A stretch of DNA of 64,000 nucleotides from Devosia sp. ZB163 (lineage in GTDB: Bacteria > Pseudomonadota > Alphaproteobacteria > Rhizobiales > Devosiaceae): assembly GCF_028613635.1 (NCBI RefSeq), contig NZ_JAQRMY010000001.1:1530331-1594330 (forward strand), written 5' to 3'. A program made the translations under genes and the position numbers. Below are positions 45,683-53,683 of the stretch, in pieces; position 1 is the stretch's first letter; every line of letters starts with the position of its first letter. Under the pieces are notes generated by a model. It ran no database searches. It had not been told where the DNA came from and saw only the letters and a program-made list of their open reading frames with translations.

Positions 45683-46105
45683 ATGCAGGCATCAGTTTCC
45701 GTCATCACCCTCGGTACCACCGACCTCGTTCGCTCGAGGCGGTTCTACAGCGAAGGCTTCGGCTGGACGCCGGTTCACACGAGCGACGTCATCGATTTCT
45801 ACCAGTTGAACGGGGTCGTGCTGGGGCTGTTCCTCACGCCCCTGCTCGAGGAAGACATGAACCGCACCGGGCTCGTGACCCCCGGTGCGTTCGCATTGGC
45901 CCACAATGTCCGCACGGCCGCCGAGGTGATCCCGCTGATGGACCGTCTCGCGGTCGCCGGCGGCCGGATCACGCGCCCGGCCGATGCCCCGCCGCATGGC
46001 GGACTCCGCGGCTATGTCGCCGATCCCGATGACCACGCCTGGGAGATCGCCTGGAACCCTGCCTTCGCCATGGATGCTGAAGGCAACGTGACCTTCGGGC
46101 TCTAG
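45683..46105 (+). CDS. VOC family (glyoxalase/bleomycin-resistance fold) protein
   Basis: A 140-residue protein of the vicinal oxygen chelate superfamily. SVITLGTTDLVRSRRFYSEG opens the first beta-alpha module, and GGLRGYVADPDDHAWEIAWN closes the second, with the usual metal-ligand glutamate in WEIAW. The substrate is unknown. ATG 45683 has GGAAAGG upstream; ATG 45632 in frame is weaker. Its TAG stop interlocks with the stop of the convergent DoxX gene within a 16-base palindrome at 46096-46111. Confidence 0.85.
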   Translation: MQASVSVITLGTTDLVRSRRFYSEGFGWTPVHTSDVIDFYQLNGVVLGLFLTPLLEEDMNRTGLVTPGAFALAHNVRTAAEVIPLMDRLAVAGGRITRPADAPPHGGLRGYVADPDDHAWEIAWNPAFAMDAEGNVTFGL

Positions 46106-46494
46106 AGCCCGAGCAGGCCGCGGCGTCCCCACAACACGAAGGCAGAGAGGGCGAGCAACAGCAGGTTGGCGCCCAGCGTCTGCCCGGTTTCCCCGCGCTT
46201 GCCGTGATAGCCGATGGCGATGATCTGCAGCACGACCGAGCCGAGCGCCGCCAGCGGTGTCAGGAAGGTTAGGATGCCTGTCGCCATCGGCAGGATCAGG
46301 CCGAGGCCAGCCGCCGAGTCGACACCGCCGATGAAGCGCACGAAGCCGGGCTGCACGTCGCCCGGCCATTTCATCATGCCGGCGAGCTTGGGGATAGGCT
46401 GCGTGCTCTTCATCACGCCCGCCATCAGGTACATGGCGCCGGCGGCGACCTGTGCCGCCCAGAGCCAGAAATCGAGAGAGGTCAGGAAGTCCAT
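46102..46494 (-). CDS. DoxX-like membrane protein
   Basis: A 130-residue integral membrane protein with four helices, of the DoxX/DUF4267-like group. MDFLTSLDFWLWAAQVAAGA opens it, followed by YLMAGVMKSTQPIPKLAGMM, RFIGGVDSAAGLGLILPMAT and a final helix before RRGLLGL. It is divergent from a LysR regulator with 124 bases between that include a perfect palindrome at 46517-46531, so it is probably that regulator's target. Start ATG 46494; the frame is open further upstream. Confidence 0.8.
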   Translation of the reverse strand: MDFLTSLDFWLWAAQVAAGAMYLMAGVMKSTQPIPKLAGMMKWPGDVQPGFVRFIGGVDSAAGLGLILPMATGILTFLTPLAALGSVVLQIIAIGYHGKRGETGQTLGANLLLLALSAFVLWGRRGLLGL

Positions 46495-46516
46495 CTTTCG
46501 CGTCCATTGATTGTGG

Positions 46517-46531
46517 AGCGGATGATCCGCT
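46517..46531. promoter_or_regulatory. Candidate operator between DoxX and LysR genes
   Basis: AGCGGA-TGA-TCCGCT is a perfect 6-3-6 dyad between the two divergent start codons. It is a plausible binding site for the adjacent LysR protein, although it is shorter than the usual T-N11-A box. Confidence 0.4.
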
Positions 46532-46618
46532 CGCGTTCGGGCGAAGATGACGGATACCGTTTGATGCAACAATCGGGATAGTGATGGAGACATCGTGCAG
46601 GATCATGCATAATAGGCC

Positions 46619-47482
46619 ATGGTTCTCAACGGCATCGATGTGTTCGTTCGGGTGGTGCAGGCCGGCAGCTTCGCCGCGGCGGCCCGCGACCTCGGCATGC
46701 CCACCACAACGGTTTCGGCCAGGATCGCGAGGCTCGAGGAGCGGCTGGGCGTCACGCTGATCCAGCGCTCCACCCGTCGCATGCATGTGACCGAGGCCGG
46801 GCAGGCCTATTTCGGCCATTGCGTCGAGGCGCTGAACGCGCTGGAGGCCGGTGAGAGCCAGCTTGCTGCCGCCGGCTCCGAACCGTCGGGTCTTCTCCGC
46901 ATCACGGCCCCATCCGATATTGCTGGCACGGTCCTGCCTGCGCTCTGCGAGCGCTTCCTCGAGCACTATCCGCGAGCCGACATTGACCTCGTCGTCACCA
47001 ACCGGCAGGTGGACCTGATCGGGGAGGGGGTGGACCTCGCGGTCCGCGCCGGGCCGATGCGGGACTCGACCATGCTCAGCCGGAAGTTCGTGTCGGGCAG
47101 CCTCGGGCTATGGGCGAGCAGCGATTACCTCGGGCGCCACGGCATGCCGGCCAGCCTCGAAGACCTGGCGCGGCACCAGATCATCCGCTTCTCGCGCATG
47201 CCTGAGAGCTTTCGGTTGGTCGCGGGCGGGCACAGCTACACCCTTCCCGAGCGCAGCCGCATCAGCGCCGACGACTTGCAGACGATCCGCGCCTTCGTGC
47301 AGCGGGGCGCGGGGATCGGGTTGCTGCCCGATTTCAACGCGGTGACGCCGGACGCGCCCCTGGTGCGTGTGCTGCCCCAGTTCGGCACCGAGCCGGCCCC
47401 GGTATTCTTCGTCTATCCGGCGCAGCGGTTCCTGACGCTGAACGTGCGGGCCTTCATGGACCTTGCGCGGGAGCCGGCCTGA
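46619..47482 (+). CDS. LysR-family transcriptional regulator
   Basis: A 287-residue regulator. VLNGIDVFVRVVQAGSFAAA and TTVSARIARLEERLGVTLIQ form the helix-turn-helix, RSTRRMHVTEAGQAYFGHC follows, then the effector domain with LRITAPSDIAGTVLPALCER and VDLIGEGVDLAVRAGPMRDS. It resembles the subgroup (CrgA/DmlR-like) that often regulates a divergent small operon, here the DoxX gene. Confidence 0.92.
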   Translation: MVLNGIDVFVRVVQAGSFAAAARDLGMPTTTVSARIARLEERLGVTLIQRSTRRMHVTEAGQAYFGHCVEALNALEAGESQLAAAGSEPSGLLRITAPSDIAGTVLPALCERFLEHYPRADIDLVVTNRQVDLIGEGVDLAVRAGPMRDSTMLSRKFVSGSLGLWASSDYLGRHGMPASLEDLARHQIIRFSRMPESFRLVAGGHSYTLPERSRISADDLQTIRAFVQRGAGIGLLPDFNAVTPDAPLVRVLPQFGTEPAPVFFVYPAQRFLTLNVRAFMDLAREPA

Positions 47483-47612
47483 GGCGCCGGAGTTACCGCC
47501 GACCTTCGAGATGGCGTCACCTTTGGGTTCTAGCCTTATCAGGCCGCGCGCTTCCTCATGTGATAATGGAAGGGGCGGGCGCCGGGCCCGGAGCAGCGGC
47601 AGGAGGTGGATG

Positions 47613-48314
47613 ATGAGCAGAATTCCGCATCATACCGAGCGGCATGCGATGGAGCGCATCGGCTGGCTGCGTGCGGCAGTGCTCGGCGCCAATGACGGGA
47701 TCGTCTCGACCTCAAGTCTCATCGTCGGCATCGCCGCAGCGAATGCGGGACACACCGCGATCCTCTCGGCCGGCGTTGCCGGGCTCGTCGCTGGGTCCCT
47801 GTCGATGGCCGCCGGCGAGTATGTTTCAGTGAGTTCGCAGGCCGACACCGAGCAGGCGGACCTCGAGCGCGAGCGTCGCGAGTTGGCCGATCAGCCGGGG
47901 GCCGAGCTCGAGGAACTCACCGATATCTATGTCAGGCGCGGCCTAAGCCCCGGTCTTGCCCGGCAAGTGGCGGTGGAACTGATGGCCGGCGATGCGCTGG
48001 CCGCCCACAGCCGCGATGAACTGGGGATCGTCGAGCACCTGGCGGCCAATCCCCTGCAGGCGGCCGTCACTTCCGCCATCACCTTCGCGGTGGGAGCCGC
48101 GGTGCCGCTGCTGACCGTGCTGCTGACGCCGCCTTCGGCCCTGCTGCCGACCACGATGGTGGTCACACTCGTCGCGCTTGCCGTGCTGGGGGCGCTCGGC
48201 GGCTGGACCGGCGGAGCCGGCATGGTGAAGCCGGCGCTTCGCGTGCTGCTCTGGGGCGCCATCGCCATGGCCGTCACCTTTGGCGTCGGCCTGCTGTTCG
48301 GGCAGGTCGTCTAG
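47613..48314 (+). CDS. VIT family (CCC1/VIT1) transporter
   Basis: A 233-residue five-helix membrane protein of the vacuolar iron transporter family, probably exporting or buffering Fe2+/Mn2+. The first helix carries [20 protein letters not shown], then [20 protein letters not shown] with the metal-relay glutamate; a cytoplasmic acidic/basic helical region ([20 protein letters not shown]) follows; three helices close the protein. AGGAGGT at 47601-47607 gives good spacing to ATG 47613 and too little to ATG 47610. Its stop interlocks with that of glyS (CTAG at 48311-48314). Confidence 0.88.
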   Translation: MSRIPHHTERHAMERIGWLRAAVLGANDGIVSTSSLIVGIAAANAGHTAILSAGVAGLVAGSLSMAAGEYVSVSSQADTEQADLERERRELADQPGAELEELTDIYVRRGLSPGLARQVAVELMAGDALAAHSRDELGIVEHLAANPLQAAVTSAITFAVGAAVPLLTVLLTPPSALLPTTMVVTLVALAVLGALGGWTGGAGMVKPALRVLLWGAIAMAVTFGVGLLFGQVV

Positions 48315-50335
48315 CCCGCGACCTTCGAGAAGTCCGCCACGAGCCGCATCGTGTCGCGGAGCTTGGCGAGGAGGTTGAGCCGGTTGGCGCGGACGGCGGC
48401 GTCCGGATCGTTGACCAGCACCGCCTCGAAGAAGCGGTCGACCGGCTGGCGCAGCGTCGCGAGGGCGGTGATCGCGCCGGGATAGTCGTTGGCGGCGACC
48501 TTGGCTGCCACAGCCGCATCGGCCTTCATGATGGCATCGGCGAGCCCGATTTCCTCATCGAGCTTGAGCTGCTCCTCGACGACGGGCTCGTTGTAGCTGC
48601 GCTTGTCCTTCTTTTCCTCGATCGAGAGGATGTTGGCGGCGCGGCGATAGCCGGCGAGGAGGTTCTTGCCGTCCTCGGAATCGAGCAGCTTGCTCAGCGC
48701 ATCCACCCGGCGGGTGATCTCGAGGATGTCGTTGCTGTCCTTGCCGATGACTGCATCGACGAGGTCGTGACGGGCCCCGGCATCGCGCAGCGACACCTTC
48801 AGGCGATCGTGGAAGAAGCTGAGCAGATCCGGTTCGACCGTGAGCGGGAAGGTGAGCTCGTTGTCAGTGACGATGCGGATGACACCCAGCGCGGCGCGGC
48901 GCAGCGCGAACGGATCGCGCGAGCCGGTGGGCTTTTCGTCGATGGCCCAGAAGCCGGTGAGCACGTCGAGCTTGTCGGCGAGCGCCACGGAGATGGCGAC
49001 CGGCTCGCCGGGAACGAGGTCGGTGGGGCCGAGCGGCTTGTAGTGGTCGGAGACGGCGTTGGCGATGGCCGCCGGCTCACCCTGCGCCAGGGCATAGTAG
49101 CGGCCCATGACGCCCTGCAGTTCGGGGAACTCGCCGACCATGCCGGTGACGAGGTCGGCCTTGGCGAGCATCGCAGCGCGCTTGGCCTGCCCAGCGTCTG
49201 CGCCGACCTTGGGCGCGATCTCGCCGCTGAGCTTCACCAGGCGCTCGACGCGCTGGAACTGCGTGCCGAGCTTGGCGTGGAAGATGCTTTCCTCGAGCTT
49301 GGGCAGGCCATGCTCGAGCGGCAGGGCGAGGTCGGTGTTGTAGAAGAAGCGCGCGTCGCTCAGGCGTGCGCGGATGACGCGCTCGTTGCCGGCGACGATC
49401 GCCTTGCCGCCGTCCTCGGCGATCTGGTTCGAGATGATGATGAAGTTGGGCGCGAGCTTGCCCGACGCGTCGCGCAGGCAGAAGCATTTCTGGTTGGCGC
49501 GGATGGTCGCGATGATCACTTCCTCGGGCACTTCGAGGAAGGCCGGGTCGAACGACCCCATCATCACCACCGGCCACTCGACGAGGCCCGCGACTTCCTC
49601 GAGCAGGCCCTCGTCATGGATGACGCTGAGGCCCTGCGCGAAGGCGAGGTTGTCGGCGTCCGCCTTGATGATCTCCTTGCGGCGATCGATGTCGAGGACG
49701 ACCTTGGCCTTCTCGAGCGCCTGGACGTAATCGTCGAACCGCTTCACGCGGATCGCCTCGGGCGCGAGGAAGCGGTGGCCATAGGTGGTCTGGCCGGAGG
49801 CGACCGTGTTGGACTTGAACGGGATGACGACCGGCTCGTCGTTGTCGGTGCCGAAGGTGGCGGTGATGGCGCGCAGCGGCCGCACCCAGGTCAGCCCGCC
49901 ATTGCCCCACTGCATGGATTTCGGCCACTCGAAGCCGGTGATCACCTTGGGCAGGAGCGTTGCGAGGATCTCGGTCGCCTCGGCGCCCTTGCGCTCGATA
50001 TGGGCGACGTAGAACTCGCCCTTCTTGGGGTCGCTCTCGACCTTGGCCTGGTCGATGGAGGCGAGCCCGGCCGCCTTGAGGAAGCCGTCGATCGCCTGCT
50101 GCGGCGAGCCGACGCGCGGGCCCTTCTTCTCCTCGCGCGTATCGGGCGAGCGGGCCGGCAGGCCGGTCACCGTCAGGGCGAGGCGGCGCGGCGTCACGAA
50201 CGCCTTGGCGCCCTCGTAGACGAGGCCCGCATCGACCAGCGCATTGGTGACGGCCTTCTTCAGATCCTCGGCTGCCTTGCGCTGCATGCGCGCAGGGATT
50301 TCTTCCGAGAACAGTTCGACGAGAAGTTCGGGCAT
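48311..50335 (-). CDS. glyS: Glycine-tRNA ligase beta subunit
   Basis: tRNA-binding subunit of the tetrameric (alpha2beta2) bacterial glycyl-tRNA synthetase. The 674 residues start with the family hallmark [20 protein letters not shown] and continue with [33 protein letters not shown]-type sequence, [20 protein letters not shown], and the [20 protein letters not shown] segment. An anticodon-binding domain closes it. The alpha subunit gene glyQ is normally directly upstream, but here the upstream neighbour is a divergent MFS gene and glyQ is not in the window. Confidence 0.96.
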   Translation of the reverse strand: MPELLVELFSEEIPARMQRKAAEDLKKAVTNALVDAGLVYEGAKAFVTPRRLALTVTGLPARSPDTREEKKGPRVGSPQQAIDGFLKAAGLASIDQAKVESDPKKGEFYVAHIERKGAEATEILATLLPKVITGFEWPKSMQWGNGGLTWVRPLRAITATFGTDNDEPVVIPFKSNTVASGQTTYGHRFLAPEAIRVKRFDDYVQALEKAKVVLDIDRRKEIIKADADNLAFAQGLSVIHDEGLLEEVAGLVEWPVVMMGSFDPAFLEVPEEVIIATIRANQKCFCLRDASGKLAPNFIIISNQIAEDGGKAIVAGNERVIRARLSDARFFYNTDLALPLEHGLPKLEESIFHAKLGTQFQRVERLVKLSGEIAPKVGADAGQAKRAAMLAKADLVTGMVGEFPELQGVMGRYYALAQGEPAAIANAVSDHYKPLGPTDLVPGEPVAISVALADKLDVLTGFWAIDEKPTGSRDPFALRRAALGVIRIVTDNELTFPLTVEPDLLSFFHDRLKVSLRDAGARHDLVDAVIGKDSNDILEITRRVDALSKLLDSEDGKNLLAGYRRAANILSIEEKKDKRSYNEPVVEEQLKLDEEIGLADAIMKADAAVAAKVAANDYPGAITALATLRQPVDRFFEAVLVNDPDAAVRANRLNLLAKLRDTMRLVADFSKVAG

Positions 50336-50566
50336 TTGGGAAACCGGCGTTGAGAGCGCGGGAGGACTAGCAAAGGGCAGGGGGGATTGTCCATTGCGAC
50401 GGCCACTTTGGGGACGATGAGAAGCGAAACGTCGCCCTGCGGTCGCGCTTGAACTCCAACTTAAGACTAAACTTCCAAGAATATTGCACGACCTTGATTG
50501 TCCTGCCCGAATTTGGTCCGACTCCATAGGCAAGCGCCTCGGGATCAGCGAACGCAGAAAGCGCCC

Positions 50567-51967
50567 ATGTCCGCCGCCCTGAAAATCTACGCCCTGTTCA
50601 TCGGCTCGGCCCTGTTGATGTTCGGAGGAGGGTTGCAGGGCCTGCTAATGTCGGTGCGTGGCGCCGAGGAGGGTTTTTCCCTGACGGCGCTGGGCCTTAT
50701 CGGCACCGGCTGGTCCGTCGGTTTCGTCGCCGGCTCCATCACTGTGCCGATGCTGGTGAAACGCGTCGGCCACATCCGCGCCTACTCGATCATGGCGGCG
50801 ATCGGCACCGTGACGATCCTGCTCAACCTGCTGTGGATCCAGGATATCGGCTGGATCGTGCTGCGCGCCTTCTCCGGCTTCTGCTTCGCCGGCGCGGCGA
50901 TGATCGTCGAGAGCTGGCTCAACGAGGTGGCGGACAATCGCAGCCGCGGCACCATCTTTTCCGTCTATACCACCATCAACATGGCCGCCTCGACCGTCGG
51001 TCAGCTCGCCATGGCAGTGACCGGCACCTACGGCCACATCCCGTTCGTGGTCGGAGCCATCGCCTTCATCTGCGCCGTGCTGCCGACTGCGCTGACCTCC
51101 ACGCCCCAACCGCGTCCAATCTCGTCGGCCCGGCTCGACGTGGTACTGCTCTACAAGACTTCGCCGCTCGCGGTGATCGCTGCCTTCGCCTGCGGCATGG
51201 CCAACGGCACGTTCGGCACGCTCGCGCCGGTCTACGGGTTCGAGCAGAAGCTCGACGCGTCGACGCTCGCCTATCTGTTCGCCGTCACCGCCGTCGTCGG
51301 TGCGGTGGCGCAGACGCCCTTCGGCCGGCTGTCCGACCGGATCGACCGACGGATGGTGATCGTCGGTCTCAGCGGCTTTTCCGCGCTCATCGGGCTGATC
51401 ACGGTGTTGCTCAACCCGAGCAGCGGGGTGCTGATGTTCATCCTGTTCGGGCTCTACGGCTTCGGCGCCTACCCGCTCTATGCCATCGCCGTCGCCCACG
51501 CGAACGACTTCGCCAAGGAGGGCGAGTTCGGCCGCGTCGCCGGCGGCATGCTGCTGATCCTCGGTATCGGCCTCGCCATCGGCCCGATACTCGCCAGCTG
51601 GGTGATGAACGTCATCGCCCCCGTCGGGCTCTTCATCGTCACGGCGACTTTCCACGGCGCGCTGGCGGTGACGGCCTTCCTGCGCATGAAGGTGAGGCCG
51701 GTGCGCGATGCCACGGGTCGCGTCCGCTTCCGCGCCATGAACGCCGAAAAGCCGATATCGCCCGGCACCGTGACGCTCGATCCGCGTGCCGACGAGAACC
51801 AGGACAACATCCCGCGCACGCCACCCGCCAAGGCCCCGCCCGCTCCCGAAGGCGAGGCCGAGATCCTGGTCCCCGATCCAATCGAGCCGGTAGTACTTGT
51901 GCCAGAGCACCCCAAGCCCGATGCTCCCGGCGATACCGACAAGTCGGACAAGCCCCGGCCGGAGTAA
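50567..51967 (+). CDS. MFS transporter (YcaD/UmaA-like)
   Basis: A 466-residue major facilitator with twelve helices in about 400 residues. [20 protein letters not shown] and [20 protein letters not shown] give the loop 2-3 pattern; [20 protein letters not shown] is typical of the YcaD-type subgroup; [20 protein letters not shown] repeats the loop motif in the second half. The C-terminal 60 residues are a Pro/Glu-rich cytoplasmic tail ([20 protein letters not shown]) not usual in the family. Substrate unknown. ATG 50567; the upstream open extension is unlikely. Confidence 0.88.
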   Translation: MSAALKIYALFIGSALLMFGGGLQGLLMSVRGAEEGFSLTALGLIGTGWSVGFVAGSITVPMLVKRVGHIRAYSIMAAIGTVTILLNLLWIQDIGWIVLRAFSGFCFAGAAMIVESWLNEVADNRSRGTIFSVYTTINMAASTVGQLAMAVTGTYGHIPFVVGAIAFICAVLPTALTSTPQPRPISSARLDVVLLYKTSPLAVIAAFACGMANGTFGTLAPVYGFEQKLDASTLAYLFAVTAVVGAVAQTPFGRLSDRIDRRMVIVGLSGFSALIGLITVLLNPSSGVLMFILFGLYGFGAYPLYAIAVAHANDFAKEGEFGRVAGGMLLILGIGLAIGPILASWVMNVIAPVGLFIVTATFHGALAVTAFLRMKVRPVRDATGRVRFRAMNAEKPISPGTVTLDPRADENQDNIPRTPPAKAPPAPEGEAEILVPDPIEPVVLVPEHPKPDAPGDTDKSDKPRPE

Positions 51968-51971
51968 GAAT

Positions 51972-52508
51972 ATGTTCAAGTCCGAACTGGACCTTGCGAG
52001 GACCTTCACCCCGCTCTCGATCGCGGTGCTGGCCGTGTCCGACACGCGCACGCTTGAGACCGATACGGGTGGCGCGCTGCTGAAGTCGCTGATGGAAGCC
52101 GACGGGCACAACTGCTTCGAGCGCGCCGTCGTGCGCGACGATATCCACCAGATCCGCGCCAAGGTGATGGAATGGGTGGTGAACCCCGGGGTCGATGCCA
52201 TCATCACCACCGGCGGCACCGGCTTTTCGGGCCGCGACGTGACGCCGGAGGCGCTCGAGCCGTTGTTCCAGAAGCGGATGGAAGGATTCTCGGTGCTGTT
52301 TCACCAGTATTCCTCGACCACCGTCGGGACCTCGACGCTGCAGTCGCGGGCGACCGGCGGCCTGATCGGCGAGACCTTCGTCTTCGTGCTACCCGGTTCG
52401 CGCGGCGCCTGCCGCGACGCCTGGGAGGGCATCCTCCGCGCCCAGCTCGACAACCGGCACAAGCCCTGCAACTTCGTGGAACTGATGCCGCGCCTCAGCG
52501 AGCGGTAG
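51972..52508 (+). CDS. moaB: Molybdenum cofactor biosynthesis protein B
   Basis: A MoaB/Mog-type protein (178 residues) acting in molybdopterin adenylylation. LSIAVLAVSDTRTLETDTGG opens the fold, DAIITTGGTGFSGRDVTPEA binds the pterin, GTSTLQSRATGGLIGETFVF and VLPGSRGACRDAWEGILRAQ close it. GGAG precedes ATG 51972 by seven bases. It begins four bases after the MFS stop, so they are co-transcribed. A molybdate-related substrate of the transporter is possible but unsupported. Confidence 0.93.
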   Translation: MFKSELDLARTFTPLSIAVLAVSDTRTLETDTGGALLKSLMEADGHNCFERAVVRDDIHQIRAKVMEWVVNPGVDAIITTGGTGFSGRDVTPEALEPLFQKRMEGFSVLFHQYSSTTVGTSTLQSRATGGLIGETFVFVLPGSRGACRDAWEGILRAQLDNRHKPCNFVELMPRLSER

Positions 52509-52561
52509 CAGCTCGGAACGGACACGGTGGCCCGACGTTCTCCCCCGCGAGGAGAATGCCA

Positions 52562-52711
52562 ATGATCCGCAAGCTCAAGTCCGGCGAGTTCAGGCTCTAC
52601 TCGAGGAAGACCGACCCCAGGACCGGCAAGCGCCGCAACCTCGGGACCTTCGATACGCGCGAGGCGGCCGAAGAGCACGAGCGCGAAGTGCAGTACTTCA
52701 AGCAGCACTGA
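52562..52711 (+). CDS. Conserved 49-residue microprotein
   Basis: A very small basic protein (RKLKSGEFRLYSRKTDP, RNLGTFDTREAAEEHEREVQ) that ends in YFKQH. I recall near-identical short proteins in many alphaproteobacteria, always unannotated. GAGGAG about nine bases before ATG 52562 is a strong ribosome-binding site, which supports expression. The charged, compact pattern with GTFDTREAAEEHERE resembles the AP2-like/integrase N-terminal strand motif, so it might bind nucleic acid. Function unknown. Confidence 0.72.
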   Translation: MIRKLKSGEFRLYSRKTDPRTGKRRNLGTFDTREAAEEHEREVQYFKQH

Positions 52712-52741
52712 CAAGCTGCTGTTCCGGCGCTATCCTGAGCC

Positions 52742-52927
52742 ATGGCCAAGGACGAGAAGATTACCGTCAAGCTCACGCGCAAGGAAACCGCGCCGCGCAA
52801 TGTTGCGGCCCGCGCGCTACGTGAAGGCCAGTTTCAGCCCAAGGTCGAAGAGGACCCAAAGGGCTACAAGCGGCACACTCGGCACAAGCGTGACCCGATC
52901 CTCGATGAGGATCACGACGAGCCTTAA
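52742..52927 (+). CDS. ArfA-like small basic protein (candidate ribosome-rescue factor)
   Basis: A 61-residue protein whose middle, APRNVAARALREGQFQPKVE followed by EDPKGYKRHTRHKRD, follows the pattern of alternative ribosome-rescue factor A (N-x2-A-x2-L-x4-F-x3-V-E-x3-KG, then a basic tail). ArfA enters stalled ribosomes and recruits RF2. The tail DPILDEDHDEP after the basic stretch is acidic. A perfect hairpin lies in the 3' coding part (52897-52913), a position comparable to the hairpin that truncates E. coli arfA mRNA. The family call is from motif pattern only; a generic ribosome-associated peptide is the alternative. Confidence 0.5.
   Translation: MAKDEKITVKLTRKETAPRNVAARALREGQFQPKVEEDPKGYKRHTRHKRDPILDEDHDEP
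52897..52913 (+). repeat. Hairpin in the 3' end of the ArfA-like gene
   Basis: GATCCTC and GAGGATC pair perfectly around GAT. There is no T-run after it. It separates the basic core codons from the acidic tail codons. Confidence 0.5.
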
Positions 52928-53102
52928 CTGAAATCAAGTTATGATGCGGCGTTGACTGATATTTGGTTCATTTCGAACATCAGGGACGCACCGGAACTCC
53001 CTCCAGAAACACGTTCATTTCCGGTTCAGCCAGCGCAATTCAGTTGAAGGCCCAGTTCCGCGGTGACAAGCTCCGCGGTGACCCGGCACTGCGGAGGGCT
53101 CC

Positions 53103-53660
53103 ATGACCGGCCTGATTATTCTCGCGATCCTCGTCGCGGTCGTTGGCTATGCGATATTCGTATACAACGACCTCGTCTCCAAGCGGCAGCTGAAGGAAGA
53201 GGGCTGGTCGGGCATCGATGTGCAGCTCAAGCGCCGCAACGACCTCATCCCCAACCTGATGGAGACGGTGAAGGGCTACATGAGCCACGAGCGCGAGACG
53301 CTCGAAGCCGTCACCCAGGCCCGCGCCGCCGCGACCGCCGGCGCCAATGCCAGCCCCGCCGAGCGCAGCGCGCTCGAGGGTGCGCTGTCGGGCGCGCTGG
53401 GCAAGCTGATCGCCATCGCCGAGTCCTATCCCGAGCTCAAGGCGAACACGACTTTCCTCGAGTTCCAGGAAGCGCTTCAGGGCGTCGAAGAAGAAATCCA
53501 GATGGCCCGCCGCTACTACAACGGCTCTGTCCGCAACCTGAACACGACCGTCGAGAGCTTCCCGTCCAACGTCGTCGCCAACGCGTTCAAGTTCGAGAAA
53601 GCCGAGTACTTCGAGCTCGACAACGAGGCCGAACGCGCCGTGCCGCAGGTGAAGTTCTAG
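53103..53660 (+). CDS. lemA: LemA family protein
   Basis: A 185-residue membrane-anchored protein. One N-terminal helix (LIILAILVAVVGYAIFVYND) is followed by the helical-bundle core LVSKRQLKEEGWSGIDVQLK, RRNDLIPNLMETVKGYMSHE and ARRYYNGSVRNLNTTVESFP SNVVANAF. The function is not established; LemA commonly pairs with a DUF2207 or TPM-domain gene, and DUF2207 follows here after 23 bases. Confidence 0.94.
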   Translation: MTGLIILAILVAVVGYAIFVYNDLVSKRQLKEEGWSGIDVQLKRRNDLIPNLMETVKGYMSHERETLEAVTQARAAATAGANASPAERSALEGALSGALGKLIAIAESYPELKANTTFLEFQEALQGVEEEIQMARRYYNGSVRNLNTTVESFPSNVVANAFKFEKAEYFELDNEAERAVPQVKF

Positions 53661-53683
53661 CTGCTGCGACGAGGGGCGCCAAA

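Noticed and set aside
48767-50353. A 528-codon plus-strand open frame opposite glyS
   Set aside because: It is a shadow of glyS; the composition is Asp/Gly/Leu biased and no motif is present.
53063-53683. A longer start for the DUF2207 protein reading back through lemA
   Set aside because: The upstream frame overlaps all of lemA in another frame and has Arg/Gln-rich shadow composition.
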